From IMG/VR virus record IMGVR_UViG_3300009481_000110, positions 1 through 22,867 of that record: a stretch of 22,867 bases of DNA. One strand, 5' to 3'. Positions 7,346 through 15,367 of this stretch are shown piece by piece. Position numbers and translations under genes: made by a program. Each line of letters starts with the position of its first letter. Position 1 is the stretch's first letter. A model generated the notes under the pieces. It did not search any database, had not been told where the DNA came from, and was given only the letters and a program-made list of their open reading frames with translations. Source of the stretch: a virus.

Positions 7346-7349
7346 CTAC

Positions 7350-7535
7350 TTAGTTGTTATCCTTAAAATGTTCTTGCAGTTCATTGGTAATATAGTATAA
7401 AGCAGAAAGTTCGCCTTGCAAATATTTATAATGTTCTATATCTTTCAGCGAACCAGACATTAAAGTTTCTTGTATTTGGTTTTCCCGGTCTTTTATCTTT
7501 TTTTTGACAAAATCCATCAGTGTAACTTCATCCAT
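7350..7535 (-). CDS. Small helical hypothetical protein, 61 aa
   Basis: The ATG at 7535 shares one base with the stop of the upstream gene (TAATG). The whole protein looks helical and charged (FVKKKIKDRENQIQETLMSG, then HYKYLQGELSALYYITNELQEHF), consistent with a short coiled-coil hairpin. There is no membrane segment. I do not recognise a family. Overlap and a four-base gap to the GroES-like gene show it belongs to the head-assembly operon. Confidence 0.6.
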   Translation of the reverse strand: MDEVTLMDFVKKKIKDRENQIQETLMSGSLKDIEHYKYLQGELSALYYITNELQEHFKDNN

Positions 7536-7783
7536 TATGATGCTTTTTTAGGCCTACCTCTGGTTTTTTTTGTAGTTTTCTTTGCTGTTGTTTTTTTAGC
7601 TTTAGGCTTTTTGACTTCATCGCCACCAGCCAAACGCTTAATTTTTGCAGCTATGCGTTCGTCACTTTCTTTTTGCTCGGCCGCTTTTTGAGCATTGGCT
7701 TGTGATATAGCTTCTGCTTCGGCAGTTCTTGCTGCCTCTTTTTTTGCTTTTAATTCTGCTAAAAACTTCTCCCTAGTATTCAT
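7535..7783 (-). CDS. Basic AT-hook-like small protein, 82 aa
   Basis: The start is ATG at 7783 with GAGG upstream, one base after the portal stop. Residues 1-48 are an Ala/Glu/Lys helix; from about residue 58 the chain becomes a histone-H1-like Lys/Thr/Pro tail (KKPKAKKTTAKKTTKKT) ending in RGRPKKAS. RGRP is the core of an AT-hook, which binds the minor groove of AT-rich DNA, and this genome is AT-rich. A role in binding packaged or replicating phage DNA is inferred. Low-complexity tails of this kind can arise independently, so homology should not be assumed. Confidence 0.68.
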   Translation of the reverse strand: MNTREKFLAELKAKKEAARTAEAEAISQANAQKAAEQKESDERIAAKIKRLAGGDEVKKPKAKKTTAKKTTKKTRGRPKKAS

Positions 7784-7784
7784 A

Positions 7785-10271
7785 TCATCCTCTCATTTTT
7801 TGTTCTAATTCTAACAATTTAAGATTGGCGTTTTGTGCCAATCTATCCACTGCTACTTGTAGCTTATCATCTGCGATGTCTTTCTGTACATCGATACGTT
7901 TTTGCGCCAAGTCTGATTCCATCATTTTTTCTTGAGCTCGTTGCTCTTGTTTGGTGTCAAATTGTTGGGCTTCTAAATCTAACTCTTTATCTCTTAGTTG
8001 CAGTTCTGCTTTTCTAATATCTACTAATGGGTCGCTACTAGCACCTTGACCGATGGATTGTAAAAAGTTATCAGTCAACTCTGCTAAGATTGGCGCACTA
8101 AATTGATCTAATATCATCTGTATTTCAGTCGCTATCTGTTGAGCTTCCATAGGGGAAACTTGTTGTATCTGGCTTTGGACCTCTTGGATTCTAACTAAAA
8201 CTTCTTCTGGGATAGTTTCCTGTGCTAATTCTGTGGATAAAAACTGCAAATGTTGCATGCAATGACTTATTATCATGGATTGTATCTGTGGATTTTCTTG
8301 AACCACTTTGGTTAAAAATAAACTGCGATGTGTTTCTAAATGCGCTTGATGGTTTTGTCCAGCAAATGCTTGAGCTGGTTGACCTAGTAATAAACCAGAA
8401 TTTTCAGTGCCCGCATCGATCGGTCGTGGCGTCGTGTCAGGTGGTGCTTGTATCAAGGCTTCGACGTTATCAATACCTAAAGCTGCGTACATACGACGAT
8501 AAGCTTCATAGATACCGTTCAGACCATGCACTTGTGGATTTGATTGCACCATCTGTAATAACTCTTGAGCCAAAGTAACTCTTTGACTTTGTGAGAAAAT
8601 ATTAGGATCTGATACCGGGATAACATCTATGCGACCATCAAAGTCAGATTGCTTGATTTCAGCTGGTGCCGATCCTGTCTGAAAGTCATAAGCTGGTGGT
8701 AAATATTCAGCAAATACTTTTGATAGAAGTTTAAATTCTAATCTTTGCGCATAATGCAGACGTTTGTGTATGGCACTCATTACCTTCGTACCACGTTCCA
8801 ATAGAGCTACCGTAGTACCAACAGGCATATTTGCGTTAGCATCGCCAATATTCATATCCGCAATAGCAGCAAATCTTTTACCAGAATCCACTAACAAACC
8901 AAGTAATTGCATCAACACGTTGCTTGGTTCTTTGATTGGTAGCGGTATTAGATTTTCTCTCAAGGTACCACCTGTGGTATCAATATCTCTAAATTCGCCA
9001 GGTTGTAAAGGCTCGTCTTCATCTCTGATACGCATGCCTCTAGCTTTAAAACCAGCTGGTAGATTAGCTAAAGTACCTGCGTCTATAAGCTGTCTTAGAA
9101 TAGAAGTAGAAGCTTTTGATAAGCCACCAATCATGTGTGACAACCCAAGGCCATAAAAACCTAAGCCCGGTAAAAACTTATATTGCACAAAATAATTAAT
9201 TTTATTTTTCAACATGTCGTTTTCGACAAAGTTTCTTCTAATCGCTAGAACTCGTTGTGAAGCCTCGTCAATCGTCACTATGTAAGGCAGTTTTAAACCT
9301 GTTGGATTCCCATTTTGGTCAATGTCTTCAAAGCCCTCAATGTCTAAAACTGTATGAATTTCATAAATAATTCGGTTTCTATCTTCTTTGTAACTTGCTT
9401 CAATACCTTGAATTTGGTCAATCTCGTTTTCTATCTCTGAATCTTCGTCACTATAAGCATCTTCTGGTATATCGACATTGGCATAAAAACCAGTCAGTTG
9501 TTGTTTTTTGACTTCATTGAGTGACATGCTAATTGCATGCGTGACTCGTTCAGCAGAGGATAAATCAGCAGCTTCATAAGGCACAATCAAGTCTTCTGGT
9601 GGGATGAACTTAGAAACAGCTTTGTTGGTCACAAAATCAAAATAAACTTTTTTAAAGGCAGAACCAGCTAAAGGTAAGTAAAACAACAACATGTCTAGTT
9701 CTGGGTCATAGTCTTCCATTACATTCATAATGTAATAATTCATAAATTCTTGGATGCGCTCGGCTTGATTTTCGGTATCTATTGTTCGAGCTCCGATTAT
9801 TTCGGTTTTGACTGGACCTTTGGCTGGCAACATTTCTTTGTAAGCTTGGGCTTGAAACTGTGTGACTGCTTCTGCCAAGATAGGGTGTATTACGCCAGAA
9901 CTACCTTCAAATGGTTGCGAACGGCTCTCGTCAAATTTCATGCCTAGATATTGCAAACCGTCTTTGTAAGTTTTTTCCCACTCGCTTCTTGATTGTTTGT
10001 CGCTCTCTACTGAACTAATTAAATCGGATGCTAACTTTTGCAAAACTATTGGATCAATAAAATCTACTAAATTGGAATTGAAATCCATAGGTGGCATTTC
10101 AGCTTCCATACCTATTTCGCCATCTACTAATATTTCTTGTTCGCTTACTAAGATTTCGGCCGCATTTTTTATTTGATCCGAACGTGATTCTTCTGGCATC
10201 ACCTCTACAGCTGAACCAGTTTCTCTGACATCAGGGTTATTTTCTGTTCCTAACGGTTTGTCAATAGCCAT
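7785..10271 (-). CDS. Portal protein, 828 aa
   Basis: This is the largest complete gene and lies two short genes after the terminase, the standard portal position. It starts at ATG 10271 (MAIDKPLGTENN). After an acidic N-terminus, residues ~80-160 include EWEKTYKDGLQYLGMKF and a Pro/Gly-rich FEGSSGVIHPILAEAV segment seen in long podovirus-type portals. A central region (KFIPPEDLIVPYEA, FYGLGLSHMIGGLSKASTSILRQLID) gives the wing and stem, and the last 90 residues form a Gln/Lys coiled coil (ELQLRDKELDLEAQQ onward) that would make the barrel. Length fits P22-like portals (about 725 residues) with an extension. It forms the dodecameric DNA entry ring in the head. Confidence 0.85.
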   Translation of the reverse strand: MAIDKPLGTENNPDVRETGSAVEVMPEESRSDQIKNAAEILVSEQEILVDGEIGMEAEMPPMDFNSNLVDFIDPIVLQKLASDLISSVESDKQSRSEWEKTYKDGLQYLGMKFDESRSQPFEGSSGVIHPILAEAVTQFQAQAYKEMLPAKGPVKTEIIGARTIDTENQAERIQEFMNYYIMNVMEDYDPELDMLLFYLPLAGSAFKKVYFDFVTNKAVSKFIPPEDLIVPYEAADLSSAERVTHAISMSLNEVKKQQLTGFYANVDIPEDAYSDEDSEIENEIDQIQGIEASYKEDRNRIIYEIHTVLDIEGFEDIDQNGNPTGLKLPYIVTIDEASQRVLAIRRNFVENDMLKNKINYFVQYKFLPGLGFYGLGLSHMIGGLSKASTSILRQLIDAGTLANLPAGFKARGMRIRDEDEPLQPGEFRDIDTTGGTLRENLIPLPIKEPSNVLMQLLGLLVDSGKRFAAIADMNIGDANANMPVGTTVALLERGTKVMSAIHKRLHYAQRLEFKLLSKVFAEYLPPAYDFQTGSAPAEIKQSDFDGRIDVIPVSDPNIFSQSQRVTLAQELLQMVQSNPQVHGLNGIYEAYRRMYAALGIDNVEALIQAPPDTTPRPIDAGTENSGLLLGQPAQAFAGQNHQAHLETHRSLFLTKVVQENPQIQSMIISHCMQHLQFLSTELAQETIPEEVLVRIQEVQSQIQQVSPMEAQQIATEIQMILDQFSAPILAELTDNFLQSIGQGASSDPLVDIRKAELQLRDKELDLEAQQFDTKQEQRAQEKMMESDLAQKRIDVQKDIADDKLQVAVDRLAQNANLKLLELEQKMRG

Positions 10272-10277
10272 AATTTT

Positions 10278-10472
10278 TTAGTGTAGCACTTTCGGTCTAT
10301 CAAAGTCATTAATTGCAATCAAATCTGTCAGCTCGCCCTCTAAAATCAAGCCTTGCATTTCAGCTATCAATTCAGCTTGTTCAAAGCTTTCAGCGTGAAT
10401 ATCTGGACCCACATACTCAAGTTCATCGTGTATAAATTTAGTCACAAATATTTTTAGTTCTTTCACTGGCAT
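10278..10472 (-). CDS. Small hypothetical protein between terminase and portal, 64 aa
   Basis: I start this at ATG 10472 (MPVKELKIFVTKF), which overlaps the terminase stop codon; a TTG one codon upstream is also possible but less likely. The protein is acidic, helix plus strand, with HDELEYVGPDIHAESFEQAELIAEMQGLILEGEL. The 'A-x-S/F-x-A-E-x-A-E' region resembles short phage proteins sitting beside terminase genes, but I can name no function. It is too short and lacks the DNA-binding features for a confident small-terminase call. Confidence 0.6.
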   Translation of the reverse strand: MPVKELKIFVTKFIHDELEYVGPDIHAESFEQAELIAEMQGLILEGELTDLIAINDFDRPKVLH

Positions 10473-11956
10473 CAATAGTAAATAGTTCTGTTTTTACGCA
10501 AAAGTCTTGCTTCCTCTTGATAATCTTCCTTCAAAGATAAAAACCCACCTTGACGAAAACGCATCAAAGCCATGGTTGCACTATCGCAATAATCATCGTA
10601 ATCGCCATAAGGGAAACTAGCCATCTCTTCGATAACTTCATCAGCAAACTCGTGCTCTGGTGCCCAGACCATACCAGACTCAAAGATTGGTGCGACACTG
10701 TTCATTCGAGCTACTTTGTCTTGACCTCGACTTGGTGAGTAAGCCGTAACGGGTATGCCCATCCTTCTAAGCTCGTGGGTCAAAGGAGTCCCAGACGCTT
10801 TGGCTTCAATTAGCACACAATCTGGCTCCCAATAACGATACTCTTCTAAAGCTATTTTTTTTAGCTCTGGAAAATCAACTCTAACTCTTTTTGCGTCTAA
10901 TAAGATTATTCCTTCTGGATTGTCGTCTTTGTCGCCAAAAATAGCCCAGGTAGTGATAGCAGAATAATCTGCTGTGTCCTTTTTAGAAAAAGCCGTATCA
11001 TAACTCTGGATGACGTAATTATACTCTGGTACTTCATCTTCTTCCCATCTGCGCCACCACTCACGCTTAACTATACTGCCTTCCTCAGCAGTGGGGTTTT
11101 GTAACCATTGACTGTTCCATTTAGGTAAAGGCAAAGAAGCTTTGACTGATAGTAACTCTTCTTTTTGCCAAAATTCTGGCCACAAAGGTGCTTCGGACTC
11201 TGGCATGATGGCAGGAAACTCAACTACTTCCCATTGATCGGCATTTTCTTCGCCTTGTTTTTTTAAAACTTTACCAACCAAGTCTTTGGTGCTCCAGCGT
11301 GTCATTACTATGACAATCGTGCCACCGGGTTGTAAACGCTGTCTAGGTCCAGACGTATACCATTCGTAAGCTGATTCCATAGCTTTTGGCGACATGGCAT
11401 CTTGTTCAGAATGAGGATCATCAATAATTAACAAATCGGCACCACGACCAGTAATAGCACCACCAACACCAGCATAGTAACTTTCGCCTTCTTGATTAGT
11501 TGTCCAACGACCAGCAGACTTATTATCGGCTTGTAATTTAAGCTCTGGGAAGATGTGCTGGTACTCTTGACTGTCAATAATGTTTCTAACTTTTCTACCA
11601 AAACGCACGGCTAATTCAGCGGTGTGCGTGGTTTGTATTATTTTTAAATCACCTTTTCTACCCATCATCCATGCAGGAAAATAAGTAGAAGCAAATTCAG
11701 ATTTTGAGTGTCGAGGCGGTAAACAGACAATCAACCTTTTTAGTTTGCCTTGAGCAATGCGATTGAACTTATCGCTGATAATTTTATGGTGTCTGCCCTC
11801 GATAAATTCTGGCCATAAATGTTTTACAAATTTAATAAAATCGTTTTGACACTCATCTTGTTTGTCAATTTGTTCGTATCTATTAAGTAAGGCAAGTGCT
11901 TCTTGTTTGTCTTGTTCAGACAGAATATCAAAGTCTTTAAGTTTGTTAAGATCCAT
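10472..11956 (-). CDS. terL: Terminase large subunit (packaging ATPase-nuclease), 494 aa
   Basis: All landmarks are present. The Walker A-like CLPPRHSKS is at residues 78-86, followed by the motor signature ATPase region; Walker B LLIIDDPH is at 175-182; the coupling-type MTRWSTKDL is near 218-226. The RNase H-like nuclease carries Asp320 (QSYDTAFSKKDTADYSA), Glu384 (LIEAKASG) and Asp458 (DDYCDSA). Length is normal. It pumps DNA into the prohead through the portal and cuts concatemers. The start at ATG 11956 lacks a Shine-Dalgarno and lies ten bases after a long hairpin. No small terminase subunit is recognisable next to it. Confidence 0.95.
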   Translation of the reverse strand: MDLNKLKDFDILSEQDKQEALALLNRYEQIDKQDECQNDFIKFVKHLWPEFIEGRHHKIISDKFNRIAQGKLKRLIVCLPPRHSKSEFASTYFPAWMMGRKGDLKIIQTTHTAELAVRFGRKVRNIIDSQEYQHIFPELKLQADNKSAGRWTTNQEGESYYAGVGGAITGRGADLLIIDDPHSEQDAMSPKAMESAYEWYTSGPRQRLQPGGTIVIVMTRWSTKDLVGKVLKKQGEENADQWEVVEFPAIMPESEAPLWPEFWQKEELLSVKASLPLPKWNSQWLQNPTAEEGSIVKREWWRRWEEDEVPEYNYVIQSYDTAFSKKDTADYSAITTWAIFGDKDDNPEGIILLDAKRVRVDFPELKKIALEEYRYWEPDCVLIEAKASGTPLTHELRRMGIPVTAYSPSRGQDKVARMNSVAPIFESGMVWAPEHEFADEVIEEMASFPYGDYDDYCDSATMALMRFRQGGFLSLKEDYQEEARLLRKNRTIYY

Positions 11957-11966
11957 ACAATTAAGC

Positions 11967-12007
11967 GGGTTGCACGATTAGGTAGTGACATAGTAATCGC
12001 ACAACCC
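11967..12007 (-). promoter_or_regulatory. 14-bp stem hairpin in the terminase leader
   Basis: Arms GGGTTGTGCGATTA (12007-11994) and TAATCGTGCAACCC (11980-11967), as read on the minus strand, enclose a 13-base loop. In minus-strand RNA all 14 positions pair, two as tandem G-U. On the plus strand those two become C/A mismatches, so the structure favours the transcribed strand. There is no T tract, so it is not a normal terminator. It ends ten bases before the terminase ATG and could control its translation, be an RNA processing site, or mark a packaging or protein-binding site. Confidence 0.7.
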
Positions 12008-12043
12008 TAAGCATAAAATGCCTAGAGTCAGTATCGCATATCG

Positions 12044-12487
12044 CTATACTTCGTGCCATTCTTTGCCTTGAAATAAAAGGGCTTCGGCTTCTCTTCTTCT
12101 AATCAAACCTTCTAAAACCTCGCCACCAGCTTTGTTCCATCTTTTTATCTGTGCTGGTACTTCGTTTTTTTTATCCTGATTCAAAACTTTGAGCAAAGTT
12201 GAAGAACCTAAGTTTGTTGGACCTAAATTAAAAGTCCAACATACAAGTGCATCAAACTCGTTTTGCTCCAGTTCTACTCTAACCATGCCATTTACATAGC
12301 TTTCAAATTCCTCTAAATCTTTAGTCAAATAAACATCTGCTTCATTTTGACTAATAGTTTTGCCTTCTTTAGCGCTTTTGATGTGTCCGTAACCTATCGT
12401 CCAGTAACCAGCTGGGCATAGATATGCCTCTAATTCACAACCTTCAAACTTTTTTATCAAAGCTTTGCCCTCTTCTGATATTTTCAT
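12044..12487 (-). CDS. T4-type phage lysozyme (endolysin), 147 aa
   Basis: I use ATG 12487 (MKISEEGKALIKKFEG) because GGGGAG lies seven bases upstream. The catalytic triad is Glu15, Cys24 and Thr30, spaced E-8-C-5-T, followed by the GYGH motif; Cys in place of Asp is known in some lysozymes of this family. Further motifs are DALVCWTFNLGP and a C-terminal LIRRREAEALLFQ, both standard. It cleaves the glycan chain of peptidoglycan. There is no signal peptide or SAR segment, so release would need a holin, and several small membrane proteins upstream qualify. The start codon shares one base with the stop of the nuclease gene. Confidence 0.92.
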   Translation of the reverse strand: MKISEEGKALIKKFEGCELEAYLCPAGYWTIGYGHIKSAKEGKTISQNEADVYLTKDLEEFESYVNGMVRVELEQNEFDALVCWTFNLGPTNLGSSTLLKVLNQDKKNEVPAQIKRWNKAGGEVLEGLIRRREAEALLFQGKEWHEV

Positions 12488-12867
12488 TAATAATCTCCCC
12501 ATACTTTGCTTTTTTTACCGCCATCGTAAACAACAGCGTGTCCTTCTTTGATTAGCATTTGACATATATCTTGTCCATCTTCAGTGTACGGTATGCCTAA
12601 AATTCTGCCGTACTTACCTTTGCCAAGCGACTTAATTTTAAAAGTTCCAACACAAAGTTCTTTGAGTCTTTCTTTAGCAGCCAAACCTAATTTTTTTTCA
12701 GCTAAATCTCGTGTTCTTGATTCTGGTGTGTCTATACCTGCTAGCCGTACTCTTTGTTTGTGCAACTTGACATCAAAACCTAAATCTAAAATTACATCTA
12801 CGGTATCGCCATCTACCACCCTATCTAACTCTGCTTGATAAACAAAAGCATCTGGATTGTCACTCAT
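12487..12867 (-). CDS. Thermonuclease-family (Snc-like) nuclease, 126 aa
   Basis: Start at ATG 12867 (MSDNPDAF) with GGAG a few bases upstream; the open frame extends further but without a site. The staphylococcal-nuclease fold is clear: LDRVVDGDTVDV (Asp21), VRLAGIDTPE with Arg41, Asp46 and Glu49, GLAAKERLKEL, GKYGRILG with Arg88, and a final IKEGHAVVY. The counterparts of the known catalytic Arg35, Glu43 and Arg87 are all kept, so it should hydrolyse DNA or RNA with calcium. There is no signal peptide, so it stays in the cytoplasm until lysis. It overlaps the lipoprotein gene by eight bases. Host DNA breakdown for nucleotide supply is a reasonable inference. Confidence 0.9.
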   Translation of the reverse strand: MSDNPDAFVYQAELDRVVDGDTVDVILDLGFDVKLHKQRVRLAGIDTPESRTRDLAEKKLGLAAKERLKELCVGTFKIKSLGKGKYGRILGIPYTEDGQDICQMLIKEGHAVVYDGGKKSKVWGDY

Positions 12868-13231
12868 CACTATTCTCCTTTTTTGGTTGATCGTAATTTC
12901 TATAATATTCAACTATAGATAAAATATTTTTTGTGTATCTAGTTATTTCAGCCATATTGACTGACAAATTTTCATATTGTTGCGTGGTTAATGCGTAATA
13001 CGGCATAGCTGGTGCTTTGCCTTCTTTAACCAAAGCTAAATATTCTTCCATGATTTCTGGTGTCAAAACCTTCCATTTGACTGGCACACCTTGTATTTCC
13101 AAAGGTAAAGGCGGGTGATACATGGGCGGTATTTCAGCTATCGTTCTGACGTCTACAGGTTGTGCCTTGGGTAGTATTGAACAGCCACCCAAGACAAACA
13201 ATGAGCTAATTATTAGGAGAGATATTTTCAT
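12860..13231 (-). CDS. Small lipoprotein, candidate outer-membrane spanin subunit, 123 aa
   Basis: The N-terminus is a lipoprotein signal with lipobox LGGC, the lipidated Cys being residue 17. The mature part has a Pro-rich stretch (IPPMYHPPLPLEIQG), then VKWKVLTPEIMEEYLALV, MPYYALTTQQYENLSVNMAEITRYTKNILSIVEYYRNY. It starts within the end of the i-spanin-like gene, overlapping by 26 bases, the same nested arrangement as in many Rz/Rz1 pairs. The C-terminal helical motif also recurs in marine phages as a conserved unnamed protein, so the spanin role is inferred from lipobox, Pro-rich segment and overlap. There is no Shine-Dalgarno; coupling is likely. Confidence 0.75.
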   Translation of the reverse strand: MKISLLIISSLFVLGGCSILPKAQPVDVRTIAEIPPMYHPPLPLEIQGVPVKWKVLTPEIMEEYLALVKEGKAPAMPYYALTTQQYENLSVNMAEITRYTKNILSIVEYYRNYDQPKKENSDE

Positions 13232-13607
13232 CTTTTACATAGGGGGATGTAATTGACATTAACTCATCAAAAACTTTTTTTGAGCCTGCATTAACTCTTC
13301 TTTCAATCAAGCCAGGCTTCATCAAAGCTAAATTGTTCAGATCGTGACGGGCAAATTTGTTTCTTAATTCTGTAACAGAACGCATGGCTTCTTGCTTTGC
13401 ATCTTCTAAAGCTGCCATTTCTTGCATGGTCTCCTTTTGTTTTTGTAGATAATTTTTGATGGATTCGTTTTGTTCGGCTATTTTGTCAGTCAATATCACT
13501 TGGTTGGCTTGTAAGATTGCGTTTTCAGACAGCAAAGACCTGATGTACATTCCAGACCCAGTTATTGTAGCTAAGAGCATTGCTCCTAATATTAGGTTTA
13601 TTTTCAT
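13206..13607 (-). CDS. i-spanin-like inner-membrane coiled-coil protein, 133 aa
   Basis: One N-terminal membrane segment (about residues 4-24) is followed by a long coiled coil (ENAILQANQVILTDKIAEQNESIKN and on to about residue 85) and a more conserved-looking C-terminal stretch (ARHDLNNLALMKPGLIERRVN). This is the architecture of an Rz-type i-spanin: anchored in the inner membrane with a periplasmic coiled coil reaching to an outer-membrane lipoprotein partner. The partner candidate is the lipoprotein gene that begins inside its 3' end. It overlaps the cyclase stop by four bases (ATGA), showing that the cyclase block is transcribed straight into lysis genes. Confidence 0.75.
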   Translation of the reverse strand: MKINLILGAMLLATITGSGMYIRSLLSENAILQANQVILTDKIAEQNESIKNYLQKQKETMQEMAALEDAKQEAMRSVTELRNKFARHDLNNLALMKPGLIERRVNAGSKKVFDELMSITSPYVKDENISPNN

Positions 13608-15367
13608 GTTGTTGTATAAACATTAAGAAGTAATTTTTTACCCTTAACCTTGATTCTAGCTTCTAAAGAGAGGTTGTGACAAGAATTAAATTGTGTGTTC
13701 TCTCCAATCAATATCCCAACACCTTGCTCTTTGGTTGCACTTTCAAGTCTTGCTGCTACATTCACAGAATCACCAATGGCGGTATAATCAAACCTTGTAT
13801 CACTTCCCATGTTGCCGATTATGGCTTCCCCAGTATTAATGCCAATGCCTATTGCAACTGGTGGTTTATTTTCTTTTGCTAGTTCAACATTTAAAAATTC
13901 TATTTCATCACATATGTCCAAAGCACATGAAATCGCACTATCCTCGTGATCTATCAAATCCAACGGTGCATTGAATATTGCCATCATTGCATCACCAATA
14001 AATTTATCTATCATTCCACCATGGAACTGAACACATTTTGTTTGCACTGACAAAACTCGGTTCATTATTTCTGTAACTGCTTGTGGTTCTAGTTTTTCCG
14101 ATAAAGCAGTGAAACCACGAAGGTCAGTAAATAAAAATGTTGCTGTCTTTTTCTCACCGCCTAATTTTAAAAGCTCAGGTTTAGACTGCAATCGTTTGAC
14201 CTGTTTAGGATCTAAATAATGCTCAAATTGTTTTTTTATTTGCAGACGCAACTTAAATTGTTCACGAAAGCGTAAATAAAAAGCCGTGGCTCCAACCAAG
14301 GTTTGACTGATAAGTGTCCAGGTTACGTCTATTAACAAGCCCATACGAATTAGATAAACGCCTAAGATTGTAGTGCCTATGAAGACCATACTAGCACTAA
14401 TCAAACCTGCGCTTATGCCTAAATAAAATAACAATAACCAAACTAAAGAAGCTGTGGTTATTAAAATTAGGAGCTCTGCAAGTAGACTGTATTCTGGAAT
14501 TATAGGTGAGTCTTGTATCAAAATGCTTTCAGACAAAGCCGCTTGAATTTTATGTGGCTCTAACAAACCTATGGGTGTAGCAAGCTGTGGCATGATACCG
14601 GGCGCTGTAATACCAACAAAAACGAAACGTCCAGCCACATTCATCTCAGCCAAATTTGTTTCGGGAGTGTTTACCCAAGAAATCCATTTGCGCCCAAATT
14701 TGTCAGTTTTAACTGGTGGTAGACCACGCACTGCTATTTCTTGTATGCCTATTTCGTTAGTGGTAATAATGTAGGAGCGAGTGCCAGTTAGGACTTTTAA
14801 GACCTCAGTACCAAAAGCTGAAACCCAACCGTCTGGTGTGCGTAAAAGCAAAGGCAAACGCCTTACTAAATTATCGACATCAACTGGTGCAACCGCTATG
14901 CCTTGAGCGGTAGCGTTTTTTAAAACTTCGGTATTTTCTATGACGCCTATGGTTTCTAAGCCTGCGACTGAATTACCTTTGATTATAGTGCCAGTCGTTT
15001 TCGGAAAAACACCAGCAGAGTTTTCAAAAGTAGCTAAGATGCTAGGTCCTAAACGCAACGAATCGGCAAACTCTTGGTCGCCATTCAAACGATCTGGTTG
15101 AGGAAAGGCTATGACCCAGCCAACGCCAGTTGCACCTTTTGCTAATAGCAATTCGTTTAGTTCTGCTAATCTGCTTCTAGGCATAGGCCAACCGCCTTCT
15201 TTTTGTAAATCTGTTTCGGTTATATTTAAAATTACAAAATTACCGCTTTCTGTTTGCGGTTTGACTAAGGTATCAAAAGTTTTTAGTTTGAGGATTTCAG
15301 TAGGGGTGCTGACAAAAACCAAAGGTAAAGTCAGTAATATAAGCAAAGGTAATATTAAATATTTCAT
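13604..15367 (-). CDS. CHASE2-domain membrane adenylate cyclase (class III), 587 aa
   Basis: The start is ATG 15367, sharing one base with the FecR stop; a TTG one codon upstream is the alternative. Residues 3-20 are a membrane segment, about 25-290 a CHASE2 periplasmic sensor (LKTFDTLVK, GGWPMPRSRLAEL, VVGITAPG-like VFVGITAPG), and about 294-366 three more membrane helices. The cyclase domain runs from about 405 to 585 with metal-binding Asp415 (FTDLRGFT) and Asp459 (IGDAMMAIF), substrate-selecting Lys455 and Thr529, and catalytic Asn536 and Arg540 in DYTAIGDSVNVAARLES. Lys/Thr points to ATP, so the product should be cAMP. The complete catalytic set argues against decay. Neighbours are FecR upstream and i-spanin downstream. 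Such a gene is very unusual in a phage; acquisition from bacteria is inferred. Confidence 0.93.
   Translation of the reverse strand: MKYLILPLLILLTLPLVFVSTPTEILKLKTFDTLVKPQTESGNFVILNITETDLQKEGGWPMPRSRLAELNELLLAKGATGVGWVIAFPQPDRLNGDQEFADSLRLGPSILATFENSAGVFPKTTGTIIKGNSVAGLETIGVIENTEVLKNATAQGIAVAPVDVDNLVRRLPLLLRTPDGWVSAFGTEVLKVLTGTRSYIITTNEIGIQEIAVRGLPPVKTDKFGRKWISWVNTPETNLAEMNVAGRFVFVGITAPGIMPQLATPIGLLEPHKIQAALSESILIQDSPIIPEYSLLAELLILITTASLVWLLLFYLGISAGLISASMVFIGTTILGVYLIRMGLLIDVTWTLISQTLVGATAFYLRFREQFKLRLQIKKQFEHYLDPKQVKRLQSKPELLKLGGEKKTATFLFTDLRGFTALSEKLEPQAVTEIMNRVLSVQTKCVQFHGGMIDKFIGDAMMAIFNAPLDLIDHEDSAISCALDICDEIEFLNVELAKENKPPVAIGIGINTGEAIIGNMGSDTRFDYTAIGDSVNVAARLESATKEQGVGILIGENTQFNSCHNLSLEARIKVKGKKLLLNVYTTT

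Noticed and set aside
8764-9156. 130-residue plus-strand frame inside the portal gene, with other similar plus-strand frames at 8222-8578 and 15944-16312
   Set aside because: All lie opposite well-supported genes, have no ribosome sites or motifs, and would be the only plus-strand genes in the window.
11967-12007. Hairpin as a tRNA, tRNA-like attachment site or terminator
   Set aside because: There is no cloverleaf and no CCA-type arm, no integrase gene in the window, and no T tract after the stem on either strand.
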